A stretch of DNA of 64,000 nucleotides from Streptomyces sp. TSRI0107 (GTDB lineage Bacteria > Actinomycetota > Actinomycetes > Streptomycetales > Streptomycetaceae): contig NZ_LIVZ01000004.1 in the NCBI RefSeq assembly GCF_001905845.1, forward strand, positions 124,001 to 188,000, read 5' to 3'. This document shows, piece by piece, positions 49,609 to 59,472 of this stretch. The position numbers were made by a program, and so were the translations under genes. Within the stretch, counting starts at the first letter, position 1. Each line of letters opens with the position of its first letter. The notes below the pieces were generated by a model that was not told where the DNA came from, did no database searches, and was given only the letters and a program-made list of their open reading frames with translations.

Positions 49609-50511
49609 CTAGGCGTACTGGAGGCGTACCGAGGTTCCCGCCGCGTCGTCCCGTACGTCCACGTACGCGCAGACCTGGCGGGCGAACCACAGGCCCTGGC
49701 CGGGTGCCGGTCCGGGGGCGGGCGGCGGGACGAAGCCGGCGAGCGGGTCGCCGACCGGGCGGGCGGAGCGCAGTTCGCAGACGCAGGACGGGGCCTCGCC
49801 CCACAGCAGTACGCCGGTCACGGGGTCCACGGCCGCCTCCGCCACGGCCGTGGCGAACAGCTCCGCCTCCGCGGCGGCCAGTCCCCGCGCGACGGCCCAG
49901 GTGCGGACGGCGTCCGGGTCGGGCGTGTCCAGCCGGTGCGCGTCCCGCGGCGCCGGGGGCAGCGGTACGGCGTCCAGCTCGGCGGCGACCAGCAGCGGGT
50001 CGGCGTACACCTCGGTGTCGGGGTGGGCGCGGCGGGCGGCGGCGATCACGGCGGGGCCCGCGGTGCGGGTGTCGTAGACGCACAGGGCGGTGGTGGCGAA
50101 CGGGGCGAACAGCAGGTTGGCCAGCGCCTCGTAGCGGATCCACTCGGCGGACTCGCGCGCGGAGCGGCCGGCCCGGCCGCCCCAGTCGGGCTCCATGAGG
50201 AGGTGGATACGGCCGCCGGGGCCGGCGTGCGCGGCGAGGTAACCGGCGGCCTGCGCGATGGCGTTGGCGGCGGAGCCCGTGTACCAGTCGGTGTGCGGGA
50301 CGGTGACGACGCGTGCCGCGTCACCGGCGAGGGCGTCGCGCAGCAGGTCCAGCTTGGCGGGGGCGGCGATGGCGACGGGCGGGGGCTCGTCGGGGGCGGT
50401 GAGGCCTTCGGCGAGGAAGGACAGGGCGGTGGCCAGGAACTCCTCGTCGGAGCTGTGGACGGCCATGCGGTGGTCGAAGGGGTGGGGTGGGGTGGCTGGT
50501 CGGGTGGTCAT
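49609..50511 (-). CDS. MEDS-domain anti-sigma-like regulator
   Basis: 300 residues from ATG at 50511 (AGGAACCCC just before). An N-terminal MEDS-type sensory domain (HSSDEEFLATALSFLAEGL... PHTDWYTGSAANAI) is followed by a HATPase-like region (AELFATAVAEAAVDPVTGVLLWG). It is typical of streptomycete stress or sigma-factor regulators. Likely functionally linked to the adjacent RsbW-type gene. Confidence 0.82.
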   Translation of the reverse strand: MTTRPATPPHPFDHRMAVHSSDEEFLATALSFLAEGLTAPDEPPPVAIAAPAKLDLLRDALAGDAARVVTVPHTDWYTGSAANAIAQAAGYLAAHAGPGGRIHLLMEPDWGGRAGRSARESAEWIRYEALANLLFAPFATTALCVYDTRTAGPAVIAAARRAHPDTEVYADPLLVAAELDAVPLPPAPRDAHRLDTPDPDAVRTWAVARGLAAAEAELFATAVAEAAVDPVTGVLLWGEAPSCVCELRSARPVGDPLAGFVPPPAPGPAPGQGLWFARQVCAYVDVRDDAAGTSVRLQYA

Positions 50512-50593
50512 GGGGTTCCTGTCGGAGGTGGGGTGGGTCGGTACCGGTGGATCGGGGGTGAATCGGGGTGTGGGGGGTGGTGGTTCGGCGGGG

Positions 50594-52993
50594 TCAGCGC
50601 TGGGCCGTCACCCAGGCGGCGATCTGGCTGCGGTTGCTGAAGCCGAGCTTGCTGAGGATGCGTTCCACATGGCCCTCCGCGGTCCGGCGGGCGATCACGA
50701 GGCGGTCGGCGATCTGCTGGTTCGCCAGTCCCTCGGCGACGAGTTCGGCGACTTCCGTCTCGCGCCGGGTCAGGCGGACGCCCTGCGGGGGCCGCTCCGG
50801 CTGGGGCGGTTCGGGCGGCCGGTGCTCCTCCAGGGCGTAGCCGACGATCTCCGCCAGGCCCAGCGCCGCACCCCGGTCGTACGCCCGCTCGAAGTCCTGG
50901 GCGCCGACGGCCTCGCGGGCGCGGGTCTCGGTGCCGCGGCGGGCGGCGCCGAGTGCGGCGGAGCCCCAGCGGTCGCGGTCGACGTCGGCCCAGACCCGGT
51001 CGGCGCCGCCGAGCAGCACGGCGGCGCGTTCCGGGGCGCCGTCCTGGCCGGCGATCTGCGCGAGGAGGTCCAGGGTGAGGCCGATGCCGGTGATGTCGTG
51101 GACGGCGAGTTTGCGGCGCAGGGCCTCGCGGGCGTGGTGTTCGGCCCGCGGCCAGTCGCGTTTCACGGTGTGGGCGAGGGCCAGCATGCGCAGCACGTAC
51201 GACAGCACCCATTCCTCGCCGTGCGCCTCGCACAGCCGCCGGGTCTCCTCGCAGACGGCGATCGCCTGGTCGGCCTCGCCGAGGAAGCCGAGGGCGCAGG
51301 CGAGTTCGACGCGGTCGAGGCCGACGAGGCTGAGGTGCTGGCCGGGGACGCGGCCCCGGGCGACGCTGGCGCGGAAGTGGGTGAGGGCGGCGGGCAGGTC
51401 GTCGCTGAACAGCCGGATGACGCCGATGGCGTATCCGGCGTGCGCGGCCTCCGCCTCGTCGCCGAGCCGCCGGGCGAGCGCGGCGGCCTCCTCGGCCCGC
51501 CGCAGGCCCCGGGTGAGGTCTTCGGGGCAGCCCGCGAGCAACCCGGAGACCCAGAGGGCACGGGCGCGCTCGCGGGTGGGTTCCGGGTTGGCGTCCAGGG
51601 CGCGGTCGAGCCAGTAGCGGCCTTCGCGGGGGGCACCGCAGGCATGCCAGTAGAACCAGAGCGTCCCGGCGAGGCGGAGGCCGGCGAGGGCTTCGCCGGG
51701 GGTGGGGGCGGCGAGTACGGCGGACTCACCCCCGGCGTCACCGACATCACCCGCACGGCCCTGCTCTCCTCCCCCCGTACCCGTCAGGCTGAACGCCAGT
51801 GCCGCCCGCAGGTTGTCCTGGTCGGCGCGGAGGCGGGCCACGATGTCGCGTTGGCCCGGGCCGAACCAGGCCTGTTCGCAGGCGGCGGCGCGGGTCAGCA
51901 TCCAGTCGCGCTGGCGGCGCCGGGCGGCGGCCTCCTCGCCGGGGAGCCGGCGCAGTTGCTGCAGGCCGTAGTGACGCAGGGTGTCGAGCAGGCGGTAGCG
52001 GACGCCGTCCGGGCCGGGTTCGCGGCACAGCACGGACTTGTCGACCAGCCCGGCGACGGCTTCGAGGACGTCGTACGAGCGCACTCGCTCACCGTCGGCG
52101 CACACCGCTTCCGCCGCGTCCAGGTCGAAGCCGCCCGCGAACACGGAGGCGCGGGCCCACACCAGTTGCTCCTGCCGGGTGCACAGTTCGTGGCTCCAGT
52201 CGACGGCGGCGCGCAGCGTCTGGTGGCGGGGCGGGACGGCGGGGCTGCCGGAGGAGAGCAGGCGGTAGCGGTCGTCGAGGCGTTCGAGGAGCTGTTCGAC
52301 ACCGAGGACGCGCATGCGGACGGCGGCGAGTTCGATGGCGAGCGGCAGTCCGTCGAGGCGCCGGCAGAGGCGGGCGACGGCGGCCCGGTTGCCGGGGGTG
52401 AGGCGGAAGCCGGGGACGACGGCGGCGGCGCGGTCGGCGAAGAGGGTGAGGGCGGGGTTGGCGTCGGCGGCGGAGAGGTCGCCGTCGGGGTCGGGTACGG
52501 GCAGCGGCCGTACCTCCATGAGGTGTTCCTCGGTGAGGCCGAGCCGGTGCCGGCTGGTGGCGAGGACGCGTACGCCGGTGGTGCCGTGCAGCAGGGCGGC
52601 CGCCAGTTCGGCGCAGGCGGCGAGGAGGTGTTCGCAGTTGTCGACGACGAGGAGCAGCCGCCGTTCCCGTACCTGGTCCACGAGGGCGTCGAGCGGGGGC
52701 TGCGCGGAGTGGTCGTGCAGGCCGAGCGCGTCGGCTGCGGCGACCGGCACGAGGGCCGGGTCGTGCAGGCCGGAGAGGTGGACGAAGCGCACGCCGTCGG
52801 GGAAGGCGCGGGCGACGCGGGCCGCGATGCGTGCGGCGAGGCGCGTCTTCCCGACGCCGCCCGGTCCGGTCAGGGTGACCAGCCGGGCCCGGGCCAGCAG
52901 GTCGCGGCCCTCGGCCTGTTCGTCCCGCCGGTCGACGAAGCTGGTGGTCTCGACCGGCAGCTGACAGTCCCGTCGTGGCGCTGATCCGCCCAT
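50594..52993 (-). CDS. Large LuxR-family ATPase regulator
   Basis: 799 residues from ATG at 52993 (AGAGGA about 11 bases upstream). N-terminal NB-ARC-like P-loop domain (RLVTLTGPGGVGKTRLAARI, LLLVVDNCEHLLAACA), a central helical region (TPR-like, about 420-690), then a LuxR helix-turn-helix at the C-terminus: LTRRETEVAELVAEGLANQQ, then IADRLVIARRTAEGHVERIL. Likely an ATP-dependent transcription activator of unknown signal. It lies apart from any obvious operon. Confidence 0.93.
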   Translation of the reverse strand: MGGSAPRRDCQLPVETTSFVDRRDEQAEGRDLLARARLVTLTGPGGVGKTRLAARIAARVARAFPDGVRFVHLSGLHDPALVPVAAADALGLHDHSAQPPLDALVDQVRERRLLLVVDNCEHLLAACAELAAALLHGTTGVRVLATSRHRLGLTEEHLMEVRPLPVPDPDGDLSAADANPALTLFADRAAAVVPGFRLTPGNRAAVARLCRRLDGLPLAIELAAVRMRVLGVEQLLERLDDRYRLLSSGSPAVPPRHQTLRAAVDWSHELCTRQEQLVWARASVFAGGFDLDAAEAVCADGERVRSYDVLEAVAGLVDKSVLCREPGPDGVRYRLLDTLRHYGLQQLRRLPGEEAAARRRQRDWMLTRAAACEQAWFGPGQRDIVARLRADQDNLRAALAFSLTGTGGGEQGRAGDVGDAGGESAVLAAPTPGEALAGLRLAGTLWFYWHACGAPREGRYWLDRALDANPEPTRERARALWVSGLLAGCPEDLTRGLRRAEEAAALARRLGDEAEAAHAGYAIGVIRLFSDDLPAALTHFRASVARGRVPGQHLSLVGLDRVELACALGFLGEADQAIAVCEETRRLCEAHGEEWVLSYVLRMLALAHTVKRDWPRAEHHAREALRRKLAVHDITGIGLTLDLLAQIAGQDGAPERAAVLLGGADRVWADVDRDRWGSAALGAARRGTETRAREAVGAQDFERAYDRGAALGLAEIVGYALEEHRPPEPPQPERPPQGVRLTRRETEVAELVAEGLANQQIADRLVIARRTAEGHVERILSKLGFSNRSQIAAWVTAQR

Positions 52994-53309
52994 GATCAGC
53001 CTGTCCTCTGGGGTGGGAGCTGGGAGTCGGCAACAGTCCGCGGCTGCCCGTCCGCGGACCCTCACTCTGCCCCGGCCCTCACATATATGCACGCGGCACT
53101 CACACCCGCGGGTGCACTTTGCCGGGTGGGCCGCCCGGACCGGCGGCCCCGCGTACACTGCGCAGCCGTTTTCCGTCTGCTTCAGGCCATCGGCACCCCG
53201 CGCCCTATTGACCTGCTCATGCCATCACCGCACCATGAGCGCCACACCCGCACGCCGCACCACCGCACCGTCGCACCGGAGAACCACCCCCACCGCTCCA
53301 CTCCCCGCT
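52994..53309. other. Divergent spacer upstream of LuxR and M14 genes
   Basis: About 315 bases with no gene. Contains CATATATGCACG and a GTGCA-rich stretch, which may be promoter elements. A 9-base repeat array begins at about 53310. Confidence 0.55.
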
Positions 53310-53354
53310 TCCGGAGACTCCGGAGATCCCGGAGACCCCGGAATCGCCGGAGAA
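53310..53354 (+). repeat. Five tandem 9-base repeats before the M14 gene
   Basis: TCCGGAGAC, TCCGGAGAT, CCCGGAGAC, CCCGGAATC and GCCGGAGAA follow each other without gaps. They end just before the ribosome-binding site (AAGGAG). They may be an operator array or a slippage-prone leader. Confidence 0.8.
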
Positions 53355-53367
53355 ACAAGGAGACTTC

Positions 53368-54735
53368 ATGCGACTTCGCATTCGCGGCAAGAACACTCCC
53401 CCGGGCGCGGGCGCCCGCAGCGGCAGACGCACCGCCGCGCTCGCCGCCCTGCTCGCCCTCGCCCTGGCCGCACCCCTCTCGGCGACGACCACCGACGCCA
53501 CCGCCGACAGCGCGGCCGAGGCGACCGCCTCGGCGGACGACATCCGTCAGTACGAGGTCCATCTGCGCTCGACGGCCGAGGACCGCACCGCGCTCCAGCG
53601 GGCCGGCGTCTCCGTGGACGAGGTCCACGGGCACGGCGTCGTGGTCTCCGGGCGCGCGGAGCAGATCCGGCAGTTACGCCGGCTCGGCTACGACGTCAGC
53701 CCGCTGGGCGCGGTGCCGGACCGGTCGGCCGGGTCGGACGAGATCCGGCTGTACGACTTCCCGTCGGCCGACTCGCGCTACCACAACTACGCGGAGATGA
53801 CGAGCGAGATCAACTCCATCGTCGCCGCCAACCCGTCGATCGCCTCCCAGCGCACGATCGGCACCTCGTACCAGGGCCGGAACATCGTCGCGATCAAGAT
53901 CAGCGACAATGTGGCCGCGGACGAGTCCGAGCCGGAGGTGCTGTTCACCCACCACCAGCACGCCCGTGAGCACCTGACCGTCGAGATGGCGCTCTACCTG
54001 CTGCGCGAGCTGACCTCCGACTACGGCACCGACTCCCGGGTCACCGGCTTGGTGAACAACCGCGAGATCTGGATCATCCCGGACCTCAACCCGGACGGCG
54101 GCGAGTACGACATCGCGTCCGGCTCCTACCGCTCCTGGCGCAAGAACCGGCAGCCCAACTCCGGTTCGTCGTACGTCGGCACGGACCTCAACCGGAACTG
54201 GAACTACCGCTGGGGCTGCTGCGGCGGCTCGTCCGGCTCGACGTCCTCCGAGACCTACCGGGGCTCGGCGCCCGAGTCGGCGAAGGAGGTCAAGGTCGTC
54301 TCCGACTTCGTGCGCAGCCGGGTAGTCGGCGGCACGCAGCAGATCAAGGCGGGCATCGACTTCCACACCTACAGCGAGCTGGTGCTGTGGCCGTTCGGGT
54401 ACACGTACTCCGACACGACCACGGGCATGACCGCCGACGACCGCAACGCCTTCGCGACGGTCGGTCAGAAGATGGCCGCCAGCAACGGGTACACGCCGGA
54501 GCAGTCCAGCGACCTGTACATCACCGACGGGTCGATCGACGACTATCTCTGGGGCGTGCACAAGATCTTCGGGTACACCTTCGAGATGTACCCGAGGTCC
54601 GGCGGAGGCGGGTTCTACCCGCCCGACGAGGTGATCGAGCGGGAGACCTCACGCAACCGGGACGCGGTGCTGCAGCTGCTGGAGAACGCGGACTGCATGT
54701 ACCGGTCGATCGGGAAGGAAGCCCAGTACTGCTAG
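53368..54735 (+). CDS. Secreted M14 zinc carboxypeptidase, TTA-containing
   Basis: 455 residues from ATG at 53368. Signal peptide, pro-region about 50-125, then an M14 domain. Zinc ligands are His198 and Glu201 (QHAREH) and His333 ([10 protein letters not shown]); catalytic Glu406 is in TFEMYPR. The enzyme removes C-terminal residues from proteins outside the cell. Codon 103 is TTA (53674-53676), so expression probably depends on bldA. The stop overlaps the stop region of the convergent acidic gene by 4 bases. Confidence 0.94.
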   Translation: MRLRIRGKNTPPGAGARSGRRTAALAALLALALAAPLSATTTDATADSAAEATASADDIRQYEVHLRSTAEDRTALQRAGVSVDEVHGHGVVVSGRAEQIRQLRRLGYDVSPLGAVPDRSAGSDEIRLYDFPSADSRYHNYAEMTSEINSIVAANPSIASQRTIGTSYQGRNIVAIKISDNVAADESEPEVLFTHHQHAREHLTVEMALYLLRELTSDYGTDSRVTGLVNNREIWIIPDLNPDGGEYDIASGSYRSWRKNRQPNSGSSYVGTDLNRNWNYRWGCCGGSSGSTSSETYRGSAPESAKEVKVVSDFVRSRVVGGTQQIKAGIDFHTYSELVLWPFGYTYSDTTTGMTADDRNAFATVGQKMAASNGYTPEQSSDLYITDGSIDDYLWGVHKIFGYTFEMYPRSGGGGFYPPDEVIERETSRNRDAVLQLLENADCMYRSIGKEAQYC

Positions 54736-55241
54736 GCCTTCTCGCCCGTCTCCGCCTTCTCGTCCTCCTCGAAGTAGGCGTCCAGCACCGCGTCGAGCTG
54801 TGACTCCCACTCCTTGAAGCTCGCCCTGGCCGGCGCCTCGATCTCGATCGGGTACCAGCGCCGGTCAGGGGTGTGCACGGTGACGGTGAACCGCTTGCCG
54901 AAGCGGGCGGTCGCGGTCTCGACCGCGCCGATCTCGTCCCAGCGGAACTCGCAGGACTCCTCGTCGAGGCTCAGGCGTACGCCCCTGCCGTCGGCGACGA
55001 TCCGGGCGCGCCGGTCGGCGGCCTCGAACACGGGGCCGTCCTCGGTGGATTCCTCCGGTTCCGGGGCCGCTTCCTCCGGCTCCTCCTCCACGGCCTCCTC
55101 GGTGACGGCCGTCTCCTCCGCCTCGGCGGACGCCGTCTCCTCCGGCTCCTCGGGGCGCGGGCCCGTGATGCCGGGGACGAACGCCGGGTCGGCCGCGGCG
55201 CCTTGCAGGGGCTGAATGCTGGGTCCTATGCGCTGCTCCAC
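54732..55241 (-). CDS. Acidic protein with PH-like domain
   Basis: 169 residues from ATG at 55241. N-terminal Glu-rich stretch ([20 protein letters not shown]), then a beta-rich domain ([29 protein letters not shown]), ending [16 protein letters not shown]. This domain is similar to that of the protein at 45100-45519. It may bind a positively charged partner. Function unknown. Confidence 0.72.
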   Translation of the reverse strand: MEQRIGPSIQPLQGAAADPAFVPGITGPRPEEPEETASAEAEETAVTEEAVEEEPEEAAPEPEESTEDGPVFEAADRRARIVADGRGVRLSLDEESCEFRWDEIGAVETATARFGKRFTVTVHTPDRRWYPIEIEAPARASFKEWESQLDAVLDAYFEEDEKAETGEKA

Positions 55242-55429
55242 GGCGGAAGTATGGACGACATACCTGTGCCGGGAACAGCCAGCCCTCGCCCCGCACTCGG
55301 CGTGGCGAGGGCCGCTGCTCCCCCGTGGGGCTCCCCTTCATCCATTGGACACGACGCGCCGGTCGCCGACTGGTCGGCTTCCGGGCGAACGACGGACCCG
55401 CGGACCGGCGGACCGGCGGGCCCGGCGGA

Positions 55430-56905
55430 CTACACGAAGACGCTGAGCACCGCCGCCACCACGAACCCCGCGAGCGACAGCACCGACTCCAGCACCGTCC
55501 ACGTCTTCAGGGTCTCCCGCTCGCTGATGCCGAAGTACTTGGCGACGATCCAGAAGCCGCCGTCGTTGACGTGCGAGGCGAAGATGGAGCCCGCGGAGAT
55601 GGCCATGATGACCAGAGCGACGAAGGCCTGCGAGTGGTCGCCCTCGGCGAGCAGCGGGGCGACGATGCCGGCCGTGGTGACGATGGCGACGGTGGCCGAG
55701 CCCTGGGCGACGCGCAGGACCAGGGAGATCAGGTAGGAGAGGACGATCACCGGCAGGCCGACGTCGTTGAAGGTGTCCGACAGGGCCTGCGCGACTCCGC
55801 TGGCCTTCAGGACGGCACCGAAGACACCGCCCGCGCCGACGACGAGCAGGATGTTGCCGACCGGCTTCAGGGAGGACGTGGAGACGGTCTCCAGGGACTT
55901 GCGGGACCAGCCGCGGCGCACGCCGAGGACGTAGTAGGCGAGGAGCAGGGCGAGGGTGAGGGCCACGAAGGGGTGGCCGAAGAACTCGACGACCGAGCGG
56001 AGGGTTGAGGGGTCGAGGGCGATCGAGGAGAAGGTCGCGGCCAGGATGAGGATCAGCGGGGTGCCGATGATGGCGAGCACCGTGCCGAGGGCGACGGGCT
56101 GTTCGCGCGGGGCCTGCTGCCCGCCCTGCTCGTCGAGGACCGCCCGCTTGGCCTCCTCGGCGGCCTCCACCATGTCCTGCGGCACCGGCACGAAGACGCG
56201 GCGGCCGATCCACGCGGAGAACGCCCAGGCGGCCAGCACCGCCGGGATGCCGCACACGACGCCCATGAGGATGACCCAGCCGAGGTCCACGTGGAGCAGG
56301 CCGGCGGCGGCCACCGGGCCGGGGTGCGGGGGCAGGAAGGCGTGGGTCATCGACAGGCCGGCGAGCAGCGGCAGGCAGTACAGCAGGATCGACTTGCCCG
56401 AGCGTTTGGCGGCGGCGTAGACGATCGGCGCGAGGACGAAGATGCCGACGTCGAAGAAGACCGGGATGCCGAAGATCAGGCCGGTCAGGCCCATGGCGAG
56501 CGGGGCGCGCCGCTCGCCGAACAGGTTGAGCAGGCGGGAGGCCAGCACCTCGGCGCCGCCGCTGACTTCGAGGATCGCGCCGAGCATGGTGCCCAGGCCG
56601 ATGATGATGGCGACATGGCCGAGGATGCCGCCCATGCCGGACTCGATGGTGGAGACGGCGTCCGAGCGCTGGACGGTGCCGAAGAGTTCGGTGACGGAGA
56701 GACCGGCCATCAGGCCGACGGCTATGGAGACGGCGAGCAGGGCCACGAAGGGCTGGAGGCGCGCCTTGATGATGAGGAAGAGCAGCAGCGCGATGCCGAG
56801 GGCGGCGACCGTCAGCAGCCCGGCGGTGCCGTCGATCAGCAGGAGGAGGCCGCCGGTGTGGGGCGGGGTCTCCGCGGGGGCGGAGGCGGCGATCGGGAAG
56901 GACAT
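55430..56905 (-). CDS. GntP-family permease
   Basis: 491 residues from ATG at 56905. About twelve hydrophobic segments; includes ALGIALLLFLIIKARLQPFVALLAVSI, GTMLGAILEVSGGAEVLASRLL and LPPHPGPVAAAGLL, typical of GntP (gluconate/H+ symporter) proteins. Substrate could be gluconate or related sugar acids, or D-amino acids given the nearby enzymes. Near the RidA-IclR-kinase block, which is transcribed the same way. Confidence 0.92.
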   Translation of the reverse strand: MSFPIAASAPAETPPHTGGLLLLIDGTAGLLTVAALGIALLLFLIIKARLQPFVALLAVSIAVGLMAGLSVTELFGTVQRSDAVSTIESGMGGILGHVAIIIGLGTMLGAILEVSGGAEVLASRLLNLFGERRAPLAMGLTGLIFGIPVFFDVGIFVLAPIVYAAAKRSGKSILLYCLPLLAGLSMTHAFLPPHPGPVAAAGLLHVDLGWVILMGVVCGIPAVLAAWAFSAWIGRRVFVPVPQDMVEAAEEAKRAVLDEQGGQQAPREQPVALGTVLAIIGTPLILILAATFSSIALDPSTLRSVVEFFGHPFVALTLALLLAYYVLGVRRGWSRKSLETVSTSSLKPVGNILLVVGAGGVFGAVLKASGVAQALSDTFNDVGLPVIVLSYLISLVLRVAQGSATVAIVTTAGIVAPLLAEGDHSQAFVALVIMAISAGSIFASHVNDGGFWIVAKYFGISERETLKTWTVLESVLSLAGFVVAAVLSVFV

Positions 56906-57019
56906 GCGGGGGTCCTCTACGTAAATGCATGCGGCTTTCGGGCAGGGGGGAGCGCGGCGCGGCGCCCCGTGGGATGGCGGGCGCCGCGCCGTGACAGGCG
57001 TGCGTGAGTGCGGCGGAGA

Positions 57020-57430
57020 TCAGCTCAGGACGGCGAGGGCGTCGATCTCGATGAGGAGGCCGGCGGGCAGGCCGACGTAGACCGTCGTACGGGCGGCCGG
57101 GGGCTGGGTGAGGCCCTGCTCCTCGAAGTAGGCGTTGTAGATCTCGTTCATCTCGGCGAAGTGGTCGACGTCCGTGAGGTAGACGCGGATCATCATCACG
57201 TCGTCCCAGCTCGCGCCGCCCTCCTCCAGGACCGCCTTGACGTTGGCGAGGGTCTGGAGGGTCTGCTCGCGCAGGGTGGGGCCGGCGGGCGTGGGCGGCT
57301 TGCCCTCCTCGGCGGGCAGGAAGCCGACCTGGCCGGCGACCTGGAGGATGTTGCCCTTCCGCACGCCGTGCGAGAACTTCGCGGGCGGGGTGGTGTGGGT
57401 CTTGGGGGTGAGGGCGGTCTTCTCGGTCAT
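57020..57430 (-). CDS. RidA-family enamine/imine deaminase
   Basis: 136 residues from ATG at 57430 (AAGGACACCGC just upstream; overlap ATGA with IclR stop). Contains GNILQVAGQVGFLPAEEG, LREQTLQTLANVKAVLEEGG and AARTTVYVGLPAGLLIEIDA, with the conserved Arg. It hydrolyses reactive enamine intermediates from PLP-enzyme deaminations. It is placed with such an enzyme, encoded divergently. Confidence 0.92.
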   Translation of the reverse strand: MTEKTALTPKTHTTPPAKFSHGVRKGNILQVAGQVGFLPAEEGKPPTPAGPTLREQTLQTLANVKAVLEEGGASWDDVMMIRVYLTDVDHFAEMNEIYNAYFEEQGLTQPPAARTTVYVGLPAGLLIEIDALAVLS

Positions 57431-58188
57431 GCGGTGTCCTTCGCGGTGGTTCTGCCGGAGTACTCGCCGCTGATGTCCTCCGCGGTACGGCGGACCAGCG
57501 GGAGCAGGGTGAGGAGTTCGTCGGCGGTGACGACGACGTTCGGCGCGGAGACCGACATCGCGGCGACGACCCGGCCGTCGGCGCCGCGGACGGGTGCGGC
57601 GACGCAGTTGATGGACTCCTCGTGGCCGCCGAGGTCGGTGGCCCAGCCCTGTTCGCGCACCTTCTCCAGCTCCCGCAGGAAGGCGGGGGCGTTGGGGGTC
57701 GAACGGGGCGTGTACAGGGGGTAGTCGAGCTTGTCCGCGAGGGCGCGGCGCTCGGCCTCGGGGAGGTCGGCGAGGAGCAGCTTGGCGACCGCGGCGACCG
57801 TGATGGCGACGGGCTTGCCGATCCGCGAGTACATGCGGACCGGGTAGCGGCTCTCCACCTTGTCGATGTAGAGGACCTCGTTCTCCTCGTGGACGGCGAG
57901 GTGGACGGTGTGCCCGCACTGTTCGTTGAGGCGGACGAGGTGGGGGTGGGCGATCTCCCGGATGTCCAGGTTCTCCATCGCCTCCTGGGCGAGGGCGAAG
58001 AGCCGGGCGCCGAGGCGGTAGCGCTGGTCGGACTGGCGGTAGACGAACCCGTGTTCGTGGAGGGTGCGCAGCAGCCGCAGCGCGGTGGACTTGTGCACGC
58101 CGAGGCGGTCGGCGACCTGTCCGAGGTCGGCGGGCCCCTCGGCGAGCAGCGGCAGGATGCTCAGCGCGCGGTCGACGGTCTGGCTCAT
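57427..58188 (-). CDS. IclR-family regulator of the D-amino-acid unit
   Basis: 253 residues from ATG at 58188. Winged helix ADLGQVADRLGVHKSTALRL, then a C-terminal effector domain (EENEVLYIDKVESRYPVRMYSRIG, EESINCVAAPVRG). IclR members often sense a metabolite of an adjacent pathway. Overlaps RidA and kinase genes (ATGA). Confidence 0.92.
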   Translation of the reverse strand: MSQTVDRALSILPLLAEGPADLGQVADRLGVHKSTALRLLRTLHEHGFVYRQSDQRYRLGARLFALAQEAMENLDIREIAHPHLVRLNEQCGHTVHLAVHEENEVLYIDKVESRYPVRMYSRIGKPVAITVAAVAKLLLADLPEAERRALADKLDYPLYTPRSTPNAPAFLRELEKVREQGWATDLGGHEESINCVAAPVRGADGRVVAAMSVSAPNVVVTADELLTLLPLVRRTAEDISGEYSGRTTAKDTA

Positions 58189-59333
58189 GGCGTACGTACC
58201 TCCTCCTCGGCCCCTTCGTCGGCTGCGGTCCAGCCGGGGCCGAGTCGAAGTCTCCCCCACTCGGTGTCGTCGAGGGCGGCGAGCCGGTCGGCGTGGGCGC
58301 GGGCGGGGGGTGTGGCGAGGTCGCCGGGGACGGTGAGGGCGGCGGCGGCCCACAGGTGGCCGTGGCGGAGGCGGTCGCGGACGGGGAGGCCGCGCAGGGT
58401 GGCGGAGAGGAACCCGGCGGCGAAGGCGTCGCCCGCGCCGACGGCTGCCACGACGGTGACCTCGGGGGCGGGGACGTGGGTGGTCCGCGTGGTGCGGGTG
58501 CCCGGTGCCGGGGCCGCGGCGGGGCCGGCCGCGCGGCCCGGCGCCGACGGGTCGCCGCCGGGTCGCCCGCCGTCCTCGCTCTCGTACACCGTCGCCCCCC
58601 GCGCCCCGTCCTTGACCACCAGCACGCCCGGCTCCGGGAGCAGTGCGCGGATCGCTTCCGGGCCGCCGGTGACGCCCCAGGCCGCCTCGGCCTCGTCCGC
58701 CCCGACGAACACGATGTCCGCGCCGCGCGCCAGGTCCAGCAGCACCCCCGGACCGCCGGCGTCCCGCCACAGCCCGGGCCGGTGGTTCACGTCGAACGAC
58801 ACCGGCGGACGCCCGGCGGCGGGAGCGGTCAGCTCCCGCATCAGCTCCAGGCAGCTCGCGGAGAGCGCGGCGGTGATGCCGGACAGGTGCAGGACGCGCG
58901 CTGCGCGTACGGCGGCGAGGTCGACGCCGGTCACGCTCATCGCGGACGCCGCCGACCCGGCGCGGTAGTAGGCCACCTCGTGGGCGTCGGTGGCCCGGTC
59001 GCCGGCGGTGCGGAAGTAGACGCCGGTGGGGCGGGCGGGGTCGCGGCGCACGGCGGTGGTGTCGACGCCGTGGCCGGCGATCGTCTCGACCAGGTGGTCG
59101 CCGAAGCCGTCGGCGCCGACCCGGCTGACCCAGCGCGCGGTGTGCCCGGCGGCGGCCAGGGTGCAGGCGACGTTGGACTCGGCGCCGCCGATGGCCCGGT
59201 CGAAGGAGGGCACGTCGGCGAGGCGGCCGGGGCGGGTGGGCAGGAAGGTGACCATGGACTCGCCGAGCGCGACGACGTCCACGACGTCGGGGGTGTCGAC
59301 GTCGGGGGCGTTGCCGGTTCCGGTCGTGGTCAC
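58185..59333 (-). CDS. PfkB-family sugar kinase with linker insertion
   Basis: 382 residues from GTG/ATG at 59333. PfkB: VVALGESMVTFLPTRPGRLA, AIGGAESNVACTLAAAG, GLWRDAGG and, near the end, VGAGDAFAAGFLSATLRG, the ATP/anion-hole motif. An unusual Gly/Pro/Arg-rich insertion (about 265-295) precedes it. Similar to KDG kinases. Overlaps the IclR start. Starts divergently from the PLP enzyme. Confidence 0.9.
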   Translation of the reverse strand: MTTTGTGNAPDVDTPDVVDVVALGESMVTFLPTRPGRLADVPSFDRAIGGAESNVACTLAAAGHTARWVSRVGADGFGDHLVETIAGHGVDTTAVRRDPARPTGVYFRTAGDRATDAHEVAYYRAGSAASAMSVTGVDLAAVRAARVLHLSGITAALSASCLELMRELTAPAAGRPPVSFDVNHRPGLWRDAGGPGVLLDLARGADIVFVGADEAEAAWGVTGGPEAIRALLPEPGVLVVKDGARGATVYESEDGGRPGGDPSAPGRAAGPAAAPAPGTRTTRTTHVPAPEVTVVAAVGAGDAFAAGFLSATLRGLPVRDRLRHGHLWAAAALTVPGDLATPPARAHADRLAALDDTEWGRLRLGPGWTAADEGAEEEVRTP

Positions 59334-59425
59334 GATGCTCGTAGCTCCTCGTCGGCTCTCGCGGGTCGTGGCGGCTCCGTTGACCCAGCGTCGGCCGAGA
59401 TGTTAGACAGCGACAAGCGATATAC

Positions 59426-59451
59426 GCAACGAGTGTTGCAAGCTGTGCAAC
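59426..59451. promoter_or_regulatory. IclR-type dyads between kinase and PLP-enzyme genes
   Basis: GCAAC (59426-59430) and GTTGC (59435-59439) form one dyad; GTTGCA (59435-59440) and TGCAAC (59446-59451) form a second, overlapping one. They fit IclR-type operators placed in the divergent spacer. Binding is inferred. Confidence 0.75.
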
Positions 59452-59472
59452 GCACCTGATCAGGGAGGCTCC

